Source: Aureitalea sp. L0-47
Lineage (GTDB): Bacteria > Bacteroidota > Bacteroidia > Flavobacteriales > Flavobacteriaceae
Reading direction: 5' to 3'
NCBI RefSeq assembly: GCF_026126405.1
Contig: NZ_JAFMTQ010000014.1
Coordinates: forward strand, 1 to 64,000
Length of the DNA stretch: 64,000 nt
Positions 19,858 to 26,475 of this stretch are shown piece by piece. Position 1 is the stretch's first letter. Every line of letters begins with the position of its first letter. The notes beneath the pieces are model-generated. The model was not told the origin of the DNA. It made no database searches and worked only from the letters and a program-made list of their open reading frames with translations. The position numbers were made by a program, and so were the translations under genes.

Positions 19858-20379
19858 TTAACCTTCTCTTTCGGAAAGGGTTTTAACAATTCCTGCAATT
19901 GTTCCTCCACCGCTCTTAAGCGCAGAGATAACATTCTTGGCAGGAGATTGAAGTAAGCCGATGATGTCTCCGATAACTTCTTCTTTCGACTTGATATTAA
20001 CAAGTTTCTCAAGTTGATCGTCACCGATATAAACAGCCTCTTCAATGTACGCGCCTTTAAGTAGCGGGCGTTCAGATTTCTTTCTGAATGCCTTGATCAC
20101 TTTTGCCGGAGCGTTTCCAGTTTCAGAAAACATAAGAGAAGTATTCCCTTTAAGTACTTCAGATAAATCTCCAAAGTCCTTATCGGCACTCTCCATTGCT
20201 TTCGAAAGCAAGGTATTCTTTACAACACTCAGTCTCACTCCTGCTTTAAAACAAGCGCGGCGTAAATTTGAAGTGGTTCCTGCATCCAGGCCAGAGATAT
20301 CAGCCAAATAAATGGTGCTATTCTCAGCCAGCTGAGCAGTCAAATTTTCTATAACCTGTGATTTTTCTTCTCTAGTCAT
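19858..20379 (-). CDS. rplJ: Ribosomal protein uL10
   Basis: The 173-residue protein is the base of the ribosomal stalk and binds bL12 dimers with its C-terminal helix (AKNVISALKSGGGTIAGIVK). The N-terminal rRNA-binding part contains IYLADISGLDAGTTSNLRRA and VVKNTLLSKAM, typical of the family. It follows rplA by 11 bp. In other bacteria a complex of this protein with bL12 represses its own operon; no leader structure was established here because the gap is too short. Confidence 0.98.
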   Translation of the reverse strand: MTREEKSQVIENLTAQLAENSTIYLADISGLDAGTTSNLRRACFKAGVRLSVVKNTLLSKAMESADKDFGDLSEVLKGNTSLMFSETGNAPAKVIKAFRKKSERPLLKGAYIEEAVYIGDDQLEKLVNIKSKEEVIGDIIGLLQSPAKNVISALKSGGGTIAGIVKTLSEREG

Positions 20380-20390
20380 GTTTCTAAATT

Positions 20391-21086
20391 TTACTGCTCA
20401 ACAAAGCGCTTGGAATCAATTTCTACTGAAGGACTCATCGTAGAGGACATGTAAATGCTCTTGATGTAAGTACCTTTAGAGGATTGAGGCTTCATTTTTA
20501 CGAGTGTAGTTAGTAATTCTTTCGCGTTTCCTGCGATCTTCTCAGCATCGAAAGATGCTTTTCCAATTGCCGCGTGAACGATTCCGGTCTTTTCAACTTT
20601 GAAGTCGATCTTACCAGCTTTCACATCGGAAACGGCTTTAGCAACGTCCATAGTTACCGTACCGGTTTTAGGGTTTGGCATTAAGCCGCGAGGACCAAGA
20701 ATACGCCCCAGAGGTCCTAACTTACCCATAACACTCGGCATAGTAACAATAACGTCGACATCTGTCCAACCTCCTTTAATCTTAGTGAGGTATTCGTCCA
20801 ATCCAACATAATCTGCTCCAGCTTCTTTTGCTTCGCTCTCCTTATCGGGAGTAACCAAAGCAAGAACTTTTACATCTTTACCCGTTCCGTGAGGAAGGGT
20901 AACAACTCCACGAACCATTTGGTTTGCTTTACGTGGGTCTACGTTAAGACGTACCGCCAGGTCTACCGTGGCATCAAAATTTACCTTGGAGATCTCTTTT
21001 ATCAAAGCGGAAGCCTCACTAAGAGTATAGGTTCTATCCTCTACCTTTGCTTTGGCTTCTTTTTGCTTTTTTGTTAGTCTTGCCAT
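20391..21086 (-). CDS. rplA: Ribosomal protein uL1
   Basis: This 231-residue L1-stalk protein has the expected segments [31 protein letters not shown] and [16 protein letters not shown] (residues about 130-145), plus the C-terminal [19 protein letters not shown]. It assists release of deacylated tRNA from the E site. It is placed between rplK and rplJ as in most bacteria, and often acts as repressor of the rplKA message; no operator was identified. Confidence 0.98.
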   Translation of the reverse strand: MARLTKKQKEAKAKVEDRTYTLSEASALIKEISKVNFDATVDLAVRLNVDPRKANQMVRGVVTLPHGTGKDVKVLALVTPDKESEAKEAGADYVGLDEYLTKIKGGWTDVDVIVTMPSVMGKLGPLGRILGPRGLMPNPKTGTVTMDVAKAVSDVKAGKIDFKVEKTGIVHAAIGKASFDAEKIAGNAKELLTTLVKMKPQSSKGTYIKSIYMSSTMSPSVEIDSKRFVEQ

Positions 21087-21107
21087 TTCTATAGATTCTT
21101 TTTCGGT

Positions 21108-21545
21108 TTAGAAAGGTGCAGCACCTTTAACTTTAACTCCCATTGAACGAGCCGTTCCAGCTACCATTTTCATGGCAGACTCGACGGTAAATGCGTTCAA
21201 ATCGGGCATTTTGTCTTCTGCTATAGCTCTTACCTGGTCCCAGGATATAGAGGCTACCTTGTTAATATGCGGTTCACCAGAGCCTTTTTTAACTTTGGCG
21301 GCTTCAAGGATCTGTACAGCGGCAGGTGGGGTTTTAATTACAAAGTCGAAAGACTTATCTTTATAAACCGTAATCACCACTGGCAACACTTTTCCTTGCT
21401 TATCCTGAGTTCTTCCGTTGAATTGCTTACAGAACTCCATGATATTAACACCGGCAGCACCTAAGGCGGGTCCAACTGGTGGAGACGGGTTAGCGGCTCC
21501 TCCACGAACTTGCAGCTTAACTACTTTACCTACTTCTTTTGCCAT
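21108..21545 (-). CDS. rplK: Ribosomal protein uL11
   Basis: The 145-residue protein belongs to the GTPase-associated centre. The N-terminal domain carries [20 protein letters not shown] (residues about 18-37), the thiostrepton-site proline helix, and the C-terminal RNA-binding domain ends [14 protein letters not shown]. It follows nusG by 72 bp, the standard nusG-rplK order. Confidence 0.98.
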   Translation of the reverse strand: MAKEVGKVVKLQVRGGAANPSPPVGPALGAAGVNIMEFCKQFNGRTQDKQGKVLPVVITVYKDKSFDFVIKTPPAAVQILEAAKVKKGSGEPHINKVASISWDQVRAIAEDKMPDLNAFTVESAMKMVAGTARSMGVKVKGAAPF

Positions 21546-21617
21546 TTTTCAAATTTTAATTCGGGTTTTTTCGTCTTGGAAGCTTCAGAAAAAAACCTAT
21601 TATATAGCGTGTAACAA

Positions 21618-22172
21618 TTAAACTTTCTCTACTTGCATATAGCTTAACTCTAATGGTGTTTTTCTACCAAAAATCTTCACCATAACTTCAAGCTTGCGTT
21701 TTTCTTCGTTGATCTTTTCTACCGTTCCGTTAAATCCGTTGAACGGCCCGTCGATCACTTTAATGGTTTCACCAATAACATAAGGGATGTTTACGTTCTC
21801 ATCCTGAACGGTAAGTTCATCTACCTTTCCTAGCATACGGTTCACCTCGGCCTGTCTTAATGGCACGGGATCTCCTCCTTTGGTTTCACCTAAGAATCCG
21901 ATCACCCCGTTAATCGATTTGATAATGTGCGGGATCTCACCCTCCAGTTTTGCCTGGATCATGATATAGCCCGGGAAGTAAACTCGTTCTTTGTTTACTT
22001 TCTTCCCGTTTCGGATTTGAATTACTTTTTCTGTTGGAACTAAAACCTGCTCAATAGAATCCTCCAAATTAAGTCGTTTTATCTCAGATTCGATATACGA
22101 CTTGATCTTATTCTCCTGTCCGCTTACAGAGCGAACCACATACCACTTCTTTGTACTTTTAGTTTCCGTCAT
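21618..22172 (-). CDS. nusG: Transcription termination/antitermination factor NusG
   Basis: The 184-residue protein has an N-terminal NGN domain (KWYVVRSVSGQENKIKSYIE, residues 10-29, and RVYFPGYIMIQAKL) and a C-terminal KOW domain (GETIKVIDGPFNGFNGTVEK). NusG binds RNA polymerase and links it to Rho or to the ribosome. It is 6 bp downstream of secE, as is usual, and begins the run of genes that ends with RNA polymerase itself. Confidence 0.98.
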   Translation of the reverse strand: MTETKSTKKWYVVRSVSGQENKIKSYIESEIKRLNLEDSIEQVLVPTEKVIQIRNGKKVNKERVYFPGYIMIQAKLEGEIPHIIKSINGVIGFLGETKGGDPVPLRQAEVNRMLGKVDELTVQDENVNIPYVIGETIKVIDGPFNGFNGTVEKINEEKRKLEVMVKIFGRKTPLELSYMQVEKV

Positions 22173-22178
22173 TTCGAT

Positions 22179-22367
22179 TTAGGACTTAATCCAATTGAAA
22201 TATAACTCAACAACGTTGCTGAATACTTTGTCCACACCAAATACAGCTAGTGCCAGCACTATTGAAAAGGCAGCAACAATTACTGTAAGTTTCTGTGCTT
22301 CCGCCCAGGTTGGCCAGGACACGTGGTTCCTCAGCTCGTTATATGATTCTTTAATATAATCTAACAT
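22179..22367 (-). CDS. secE: Preprotein translocase subunit SecE
   Basis: The 62-residue product MLDYIKESYNELRNHVSWPT then continues with a single membrane helix (LTVIVAAFSIVLALAVFGVD, residues about 28-47). HVSWPTWAEAQKLT is the amphipathic SecE signature. A longer frame is open back to 22523, but it would translate through a dispersed repeat and the tRNA-Trp gene, so the ATG at 22367 is taken as the start. SecE is the essential clamp of the SecYEG channel; adjacency to nusG confirms the call. Confidence 0.96.
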   Translation of the reverse strand: MLDYIKESYNELRNHVSWPTWAEAQKLTVIVAAFSIVLALAVFGVDKVFSNVVELYFNWIKS

Positions 22368-22403
22368 CGTTTTCGGTGTTATTTCGCAATGTTTGAGAGA
22401 CTC

Positions 22404-22446
22404 CCCTCGACTCCGCTCGGGATAAACTTCTCGTCTCCAGAGAAGT
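22404..22446. repeat. REP-like palindromic element between tRNA-Trp and secE
   Basis: CCCTCGACTCCGCTCGGG (22404-22421) is an imperfect palindrome of the kind dispersed in many Bacteroidetes genomes. It is followed by a 7-bp hairpin ACTTCTC/GAGAAGT (22426-22446). It resembles the CGCTTCGCTCGG core of the tandem repeat at 24255. Confidence 0.5.
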
Positions 22447-22465
22447 GCTCCCTTTTTACTTTTTG

Positions 22466-22538
22466 CACGGGTTGAGAGACTCGAACTCCCGACACCTGGT
22501 TTTGGAGACCAGTGCTCTACCAACTGAGCTAAACCCGT
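22466..22538 (-). tRNA. tRNA-Trp (anticodon CCA)
   Basis: The 73-nt cloverleaf is complete: acceptor ACGGGTT/AACCCGT, D-arm GCTC..GAGC, anticodon arm CTGGTCTCCAAAACCAG with CCA at the loop centre and T-arm GGGAGTTCGAGTCTCTC. CCA is not encoded at the 3' end. It lies between tuf and secE, an arrangement common to many bacteria. Confidence 0.97.
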
Positions 22539-22583
22539 TTTTACAGTTCAGGTTACCTACTAAACTTTTGCTTTTTGCTCAGC

Positions 22584-22656
22584 CCTGCCTGCCGGCGGGC
22601 AGGTAAACCCCGTTATAAAAGTCAAGGCATCCGCCGGAGGCGGACACCTTATGACT
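22584..22656. repeat. Two GC-rich palindromes between tuf and tRNA-Trp
   Basis: The first, at 22584-22603, pairs CCTGCC with GGCAGG around a GCCGGC core. The second, at 22620-22656, pairs AGTCA-AGG-TCCGCC with GGCGGA-CCT-TGACT around GGA. They are far more GC-rich than their surroundings. They could act in processing the tRNA from the tuf message or be dispersed palindromic repeats. Confidence 0.55.
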
Positions 22657-22672
22657 TCCTATATAAACGTAA

Positions 22673-23860
22673 TTAGTCTAAAATTTCAGTTACCTGACCA
22701 GCACCTACTGTCCTACCACCTTCACGGATAGCGAAACGTAGTCCAACATTCATTGCGATTGGCTGGATAAGGTCAACAGTAATGGTAAGGTTATCACCAG
22801 GCATTACCATCTCAACACCATCAGGAAGAGCAATATTTCCTGTTACGTCAGTTGTACGTACGTAGAACTGTGGACGATAGTTGTTGTGGAATGGTGTGTG
22901 ACGACCACCTTCTTCTTTCTTAAGGACATACACCTCAGCTTTGAACTTAGCGTGAGGAGTAACAGATCCTTGCTTACAGATAACCATACCTCTACTGATA
23001 TCAGTCTTTTCAATACCTCTTAGTAGGATACCTACGTTATCACCAGCTTCTCCTCTGTCAAGGATCTTACGGAACATCTCAACTCCAGTAATAGTAGAAG
23101 TTAGTTTTTCAGCTCCCATACCAATGATGTCAACAGGATCACCAGTATTGGCAATACCGGTTTCGATACGACCTGTAGCAACAGTTCCACGACCAGTAAT
23201 TGAGAATACATCCTCGATAGGCATCAAGAAGTCCTTGTCGATCTCACGAAGTGGCTCTTCGATCCAAGTGTCTACAGCTTCCATAAGCTCAAGTACAGTA
23301 TCAACCCACTTTTGCTCACCGTTAAGTGCTCCTAAAGCAGATCCAGCGATAACAGGACCGTTATCACCGTCATAGTCGTAGAAGTTAAGAAGATCACGGA
23401 TCTCCATCTCAACTAATTCAAGTAGCTCCTCATCGTCTACCATATCCACTTTATTCATGAATACAACGATACGAGGGATACCTACCTGGCGACCAAGAAG
23501 GATGTGCTCACGAGTTTGTGGCATCGGTCCGTCAGTGGCAGCAACAACAAGAATCGCTCCGTCCATTTGAGCAGCACCAGTAACCATGTTCTTTACATAG
23601 TCGGCGTGACCAGGACAGTCAACGTGTGCATAGTGACGATTCGCTGTTTGATATTCTACGTGAGAAGAGTTAATAGTAATACCTCTCTCTTTTTCTTCAG
23701 GTGCATTATCAATTTGATCAAAAGATCTTGCTTCTGAAAAACCAGCATCTGCTAAAACTTTTGTAATAGCAGCCGTTAAAGTTGTTTTACCGTGATCTAC
23801 GTGTCCAATAGTACCAACGTTCAAGTGGGGTTTGGACCGATCAAATGTTTCTTTTGCCAT
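22673..23860 (-). CDS. tuf: Elongation factor Tu
   Basis: EF-Tu delivers aminoacyl-tRNA to the ribosome. The 395-residue protein has P-loop [13 protein letters not shown] (residues about 19-31), switch [14 protein letters not shown]3 [12 protein letters not shown] (near 81) and G4 [10 protein letters not shown] (near 136), followed by the two beta-barrel domains ending [14 protein letters not shown]. It sits directly behind a four-tRNA run, exactly as tufB does in E. coli, and carries the promoter described at 24195. No second copy is in this window. Confidence 0.99.
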   Translation of the reverse strand: MAKETFDRSKPHLNVGTIGHVDHGKTTLTAAITKVLADAGFSEARSFDQIDNAPEEKERGITINSSHVEYQTANRHYAHVDCPGHADYVKNMVTGAAQMDGAILVVAATDGPMPQTREHILLGRQVGIPRIVVFMNKVDMVDDEELLELVEMEIRDLLNFYDYDGDNGPVIAGSALGALNGEQKWVDTVLELMEAVDTWIEEPLREIDKDFLMPIEDVFSITGRGTVATGRIETGIANTGDPVDIIGMGAEKLTSTITGVEMFRKILDRGEAGDNVGILLRGIEKTDISRGMVICKQGSVTPHAKFKAEVYVLKKEEGGRHTPFHNNYRPQFYVRTTDVTGNIALPDGVEMVMPGDNLTITVDLIQPIAMNVGLRFAIREGGRTVGAGQVTEILD

Positions 23861-23912
23861 CTTGTATTAATTTAATCTTAGTTTATATATTAGTGTTCAA
23901 TTCTTCTATGTG

Positions 23913-23984
23913 AGCCAATGACGGGATTTGAACCCGTGACCTCTTCCTTACCAAGGAAACGCTCTACCCCTGAGCTACACCGGC
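23913..23984 (-). tRNA. tRNA-Thr (anticodon GGT)
   Basis: The 72-nt cloverleaf has acceptor GCCGGTG/CATTGGC with two G-U pairs, D-arm GCTCAGGGGTAGAGC, anticodon arm with loop TTGGTAA (GGT) and T-arm ACGGGTTCAAATCCCGT. It ends about 50 bp before tuf and is probably cut out of the tRNA-tuf transcript. Confidence 0.96.
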
Positions 23985-24012
23985 GTAAAGTGTTGAATCT
24001 ACATAAAGCAGA

Positions 24013-24030
24013 TTCCTGCCTTCGCAGGAA
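24013..24030. repeat. Short palindrome between tRNA-Gly and tRNA-Thr(GGT)
   Basis: TTCCTGC and GCAGGAA form a 7-bp stem around CTTC. It lies in the 51-bp spacer between two tRNAs and may be a dispersed palindromic repeat or an RNA processing element. Confidence 0.5.
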
Positions 24031-24035
24031 AATTG

Positions 24036-24108
24036 AGCGGGAGACCGGGTTCGAACCGGCGACATTCAGCTTGGAAGGCTGACGCTCTACCAACTGAGCT
24101 ACTCCCGC
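24036..24108 (-). tRNA. tRNA-Gly (anticodon TCC)
   Basis: The 73-nt cloverleaf has acceptor GCGGGAG/CTCCCGC, D-arm GCTCAGTTGGTAGAGC, anticodon loop CTTCCAA (TCC) and T-arm CCGGTTCGAACCCGG. It is the first gene after the promoter at 24195-24226. Confidence 0.97.
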
Positions 24109-24194
24109 TTTTTGTTTCATCAAGGCACAATACCCTGAGAAAACCGATTTCAATATGTCAAAAAATGCACTTTATCTTGGACCATAAAAGCGTG

Positions 24195-24226
24195 CAAAGA
24201 TAACCAATATTTAGCTCTGGTCCAAA
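24195..24226 (-). promoter_or_regulatory. Strong Bacteroidetes-type promoter for tRNA-Gly/tRNA-Thr/tuf
   Basis: Read leftward, TTTG (24226-24223) is followed after exactly 20 bp by TATCTTTG (24202-24195). This fits the consensus TTTG-N19-21-TAnnTTTG for the main sigma factor of this phylum. Transcription would begin about 24188, some 80 nt before tRNA-Gly. Confidence 0.75.
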
Positions 24227-24254
24227 TAGTTGGTTAGATTCGTTAGCACAGGTT

Positions 24255-24416
24255 TACCTCGCTTCGCTCGGTGATCAAAATCTCAACTCCATGTTGAGGA
24301 TTACCTCGCTTCGCTCGGTGATCAAAATCTCAACTCCATGTTGAGGATTACCTCGCTTCGCTCGGTGATCAAATCTCAACTCCATGTTGAGGATTACCTC
24401 GCTTCGCTCGGTGATC
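24255..24416. repeat. Tandem repeat, 47-bp unit, 3.5 copies, within the tRNA-tuf operon
   Basis: Units start at 24255, 24302, 24349 and 24395. Each opens with TACCTCGCTTCGCTCGGTGA and ends with the hairpin CTCAACTCCATGTTGAG; the third copy lacks one A and the fourth is cut after 22 bp. The copies are otherwise identical. Because spacers are also identical it is not a CRISPR array. It separates tRNA-Tyr from the promoter at 24195. Confidence 0.92.
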
Positions 24417-24417
24417 C

Positions 24418-24497
24418 GTGAAGGGGGACCCTTCACTACAATTTTTCAAACGCAGATTTACAAAAGTGAACTTTTGACATCCGCATCTTGAAAAATT
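24418..24497. other. Cluster of three inverted repeats downstream of tRNA-Tyr
   Basis: GTGAAGGG/CCCTTCAC pairs at 24418-24436, AATTTTTCAA (24440) pairs with TTGAAAAATT (24488), and inside this CAAAAGT/ACTTTTG pairs at 24461-24476. Together they could end or process the tRNA-Thr/tRNA-Tyr transcript, but no classical T-run follows. Confidence 0.5.
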
Positions 24498-24501
24498 GAT
24501 G

Positions 24502-24584
24502 TGGGGAGAGCAGGATTCGAACCTGCGAAGGTAAAAACCAACAGATTTACAGTCTGTCCTCGTTGGCCGCTTGAGTATCTCCCC
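24502..24584 (-). tRNA. tRNA-Tyr (anticodon GTA)
   Basis: The 83-nt class II tRNA has acceptor GGGGAGA/TCTCCCC, anticodon loop CTGTAAA (GTA) and a long variable arm as expected for tyrosine. T-arm GCAGGTTCGAATCCTGC is intact. Confidence 0.97.
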
Positions 24585-24621
24585 TTTAGAAATTAACCAG
24601 TATTATAAAGAACTTTTTGAG

Positions 24622-24695
24622 AGCCGATGGAGGGACTCGAACCCACGACCTGCTGATTACAAATCAGCTGCTCTAGCCAGCTGAGCTACATCGGC
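24622..24695 (-). tRNA. tRNA-Thr (anticodon TGT)
   Basis: The 74-nt cloverleaf has acceptor GCCGATG/CATCGGC, D-arm GCTCAGCTGGCTAGAGC, anticodon loop TTTGTAA (TGT) and T-arm GTGGGTTCGAGTCCCTC. It is the first tRNA of the run and reads ACA codons, with the GGT isoacceptor three genes downstream. Confidence 0.96.
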
Positions 24696-24715
24696 TTTTT
24701 TGGCTAATTTCAACC

Positions 24716-24744
24716 AAAAAAAAGTCCGCTATTTCTAACGGACT
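24716..24744 (-). terminator. Terminator-like hairpin after hpf
   Basis: AGTCCG pairs with CGGACT around a 10-nt loop and, read leftward, is followed by eight T residues. It lies 50 bp after the hpf stop and 20 bp before tRNA-Thr(TGT), so it would insulate the tRNA run from hpf. Confidence 0.6.
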
Positions 24745-24745
24745 G

Positions 24746-24753
24746 CAAATGTA
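24746..24753 (-). promoter_or_regulatory. Predicted -7 box TACATTTG upstream of tRNA-Thr(TGT)
   Basis: Read leftward TACATTTG fits TAnnTTTG, and a TTTG occurs 15 bp further upstream, a rather short spacing. If used, transcription starts inside the terminator-like hairpin, so this box and the hairpin at 24716 may be alternatives. Confidence 0.35.
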
Positions 24754-24795
24754 TATAAATTATTTAATCAAAAAAACTTTTTTCAGAAATTTTCA

Positions 24796-25098
24796 TCATG
24801 CATGCGCACGCAATTTTTCCTTCCGTTTTTTAAGCTGTCGTTCCAATGATTGTATACACTCATCGGTTCCTGCCTCAAATGTTCTAGCCTCCTTTTTTAC
24901 AATCATATCACCACCCGGAACACTGAGCAAAATTTCAACTGATTTGTTTTCTTTTTCGCTCGTTTTCTGAACCTTTAAAAACACATCAGCAAAAATGATC
25001 CTGTCGTAAAATTGTTCCAACTTATTCAACTTCTTTTCAATGAAATCGATAAGTTTTCCGTCAGCGGCAAAATTAGGGGTTTGGACAGTTACTTTCAT
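24796..25098 (-). CDS. hpf: Ribosome hibernation-promoting factor (short HPF/RaiA family)
   Basis: The 100-residue protein has the family pattern KLIDFIEKKLNKLEQFYDRI (residues 15-34), a central VEILLSVPGGDMIVKKEART strand pair and a C-terminal helix with alternating lysines (LERQLKKRKEKLRAHA). It corresponds to the single-domain form that binds the 30S decoding region and inactivates or protects ribosomes in stationary phase. It lies between a xerC-like gene and the tRNA-tuf run, a placement frequent in Bacteroidetes. Confidence 0.92.
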   Translation of the reverse strand: MKVTVQTPNFAADGKLIDFIEKKLNKLEQFYDRIIFADVFLKVQKTSEKENKSVEILLSVPGGDMIVKKEARTFEAGTDECIQSLERQLKKRKEKLRAHA

Positions 25099-25206
25099 AG
25101 GGGTCTTGATTTTTTAGAATTCAACATTACAATAGTGCTCTTTCCAATGGATTTGTTGTGTCCTCTAGAAAAAGTAAGAGCTCATAAGCGAAATTTTAGT
25201 TTTTAC

Positions 25207-26097
25207 TTATTTCGAGTTGCGGGGATGCGAGTTGCGATAAACTTCCTTCAACTGTGCAATACTGTTATGAGTATATACCTGCGTGGAAGCCAAACTCGAA
25301 TGCCCGAGCAGTTCCTTGACTGCGTTTAGGTCTGCACCCTCATTCAAGAGATGCGTTGCAAAGGAATGCCGCAATATATGCGGACTCTTTTTTACCTTTT
25401 CCGATGCTAAACTAAAATAGGAATTTATTATGCGGTAGACAAGGGTTTCATATATTTTAACGCCCTTTTTAGAAAGTAACAGATAGTTAGGATCCTGTAC
25501 CTTTTCCAATCCATGACGCTCCTCCAGGTACGCCTTAATCGAATCAATTACGGAAGGCAGCAAAGGAATGATCCTTTCTTTATTTCGCTTTCCCAACACC
25601 TTCAGAGTGCGCTGCTCCATAGACACATCACTGCATTTTAAATTCACAAGCTCTGCCCGACGCATGCCCGTACTGTAAAATAATTCAACAATAAGCTTAT
25701 TCCGCTTTCCTTCAAATCCTTCTGCATCGGTCAACAAATCCAGAACATCTTCTATCTCCTTTTCTGAAAATGGCACCTGTATCTTCTTAGATGTCTTTAA
25801 CGACTTATGCTTCGCCAAAGGATTGATCTCTATCTGTTTTGTCTTTAGAAGAAATTTGTAATACGATTTCAATGATGCGATCTTTCTATTGATACTCCTG
25901 TTCGCCATCCCATTATCCACCATGGATACGATCCAGCTCCTTATGATGGAATATGGCACTTCTCGAATATCCCCCATTTCATATCCCTCAGAGACAAACA
26001 AGGCAAAGTCGCCCAAATCCTTCTCATAGGCTTTTACGGTATGAGGCGAATAGTGCTTTTCCAGGGAAAGATAATCGGTGAAATCTGTAAAGAGCAT
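25207..26097 (-). CDS. xerC: Tyrosine recombinase of the XerC/XerD type
   Basis: The 296-residue protein is a chromosome-dimer-resolution-type recombinase. The N-terminal SAM-like domain (residues 1-90, LEKHYSPHTVKAYEKDLGDF) is followed by the catalytic domain with Arg in YSTGMRRAELVNL (near 170), the HILRHSFATHLL box (near 243), His in LLGHSSLASTQ and the nucleophile Tyr in VYTH (near 276). All five active-site residues are present. Its housekeeping neighbours and standard length argue against a mobile-element integrase; which of XerC or XerD it represents was not decided. Confidence 0.9.
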   Translation of the reverse strand: MLFTDFTDYLSLEKHYSPHTVKAYEKDLGDFALFVSEGYEMGDIREVPYSIIRSWIVSMVDNGMANRSINRKIASLKSYYKFLLKTKQIEINPLAKHKSLKTSKKIQVPFSEKEIEDVLDLLTDAEGFEGKRNKLIVELFYSTGMRRAELVNLKCSDVSMEQRTLKVLGKRNKERIIPLLPSVIDSIKAYLEERHGLEKVQDPNYLLLSKKGVKIYETLVYRIINSYFSLASEKVKKSPHILRHSFATHLLNEGADLNAVKELLGHSSLASTQVYTHNSIAQLKEVYRNSHPRNSK

Positions 26098-26141
26098 AAA
26101 AGGTTCTTGGTTCTTGCTTCTAAAATACGACTTTGTACAAT

Positions 26142-26176
26142 AAAAAAACCGCCGGTAATTATATAACTACCGGCGG
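26142..26176 (-). terminator. Intrinsic terminator of rpsU
   Basis: CCGCCGGTA pairs with TACCGGCGG (9 bp) around a 10-nt AT-rich loop and, read leftward, is followed by seven T residues. It begins 23 bp after the rpsU stop. Confidence 0.85.
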
Positions 26177-26198
26177 CCTTGAATTATTTTGATCTTTT

Positions 26199-26393
26199 CT
26201 AGATCTCTTCCTGATCTCTAAGATTCTGAATGTACTGAGCTTTTTGGATCTGCGCTCTGCGCTTTACTGAAGGCTTAGTAAACTGCTGACGCTTACGTAG
26301 CTGACGCATAGTTCCTGTACGATCAAATTTTCTTTTGAATCGCTTTAGAGCTCTATCGATATTTTCTCCGTCTTTTACTGGTATAATTAACAT
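26199..26393 (-). CDS. rpsU: Ribosomal protein bS21
   Basis: The 64-residue basic protein begins MLIIPVKDGENIDRALKRFK and contains the arginine/lysine-rich helix QLRKRQQFTKPSVKRRAQIQ. In Bacteroidetes bS21 belongs to the pocket on the 30S subunit that hides the anti-Shine-Dalgarno end of 16S rRNA. Unlike nearly every other gene here it has a perfect Shine-Dalgarno (GAGGAGGTGA, 7 nt spacer), consistent with autoregulation when free bS21 is scarce. It is monocistronic with its own promoter box and terminator. Confidence 0.97.
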   Translation of the reverse strand: MLIIPVKDGENIDRALKRFKRKFDRTGTMRQLRKRQQFTKPSVKRRAQIQKAQYIQNLRDQEEI

Positions 26394-26400
26394 AGTGTCA

Positions 26401-26410
26401 TCACCTCCTC
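26401..26410 (-). promoter_or_regulatory. Perfect Shine-Dalgarno GAGGAGGTGA of rpsU
   Basis: Read leftward GAGGAGGTGA lies 7 nt before the ATG at 26393 and is complementary over its length to the 16S 3' end (CACCTCC core). Other starts in this window lack anything similar, so it stands out as a regulatory site. Confidence 0.85.
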
Positions 26411-26422
26411 TCTTTAGGACGG

Positions 26423-26430
26423 CAAATATA
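26423..26430 (-). promoter_or_regulatory. Predicted rpsU -7 box TATATTTG
   Basis: Read leftward TATATTTG matches TAnnTTTG exactly, 29 bp before the start codon, giving a short leader that contains the Shine-Dalgarno. Confidence 0.55.
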
Positions 26431-26475
26431 ATTAGATTTTTTAGATATCTGAAGAAAGATTATAGAGTTATTTTA

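Noticed and set aside
22179-22523. N-terminally extended SecE of 114 residues
   Set aside because: The extension translates a dispersed repeat and the tRNA-Trp gene; the 62-residue form matches SecE.
23890-24153. 87-codon frame over two tRNA genes
   Set aside because: It reads through tRNA-Thr and tRNA-Gly, both complete cloverleaves.
24255-24416. CRISPR array
   Set aside because: Spacers are identical to each other and no cas gene is near; it is a simple tandem repeat.
25207-26097. Integrase of a mobile element
   Set aside because: Housekeeping length, neighbours and the lack of attachment repeats or cargo favour XerC/XerD.
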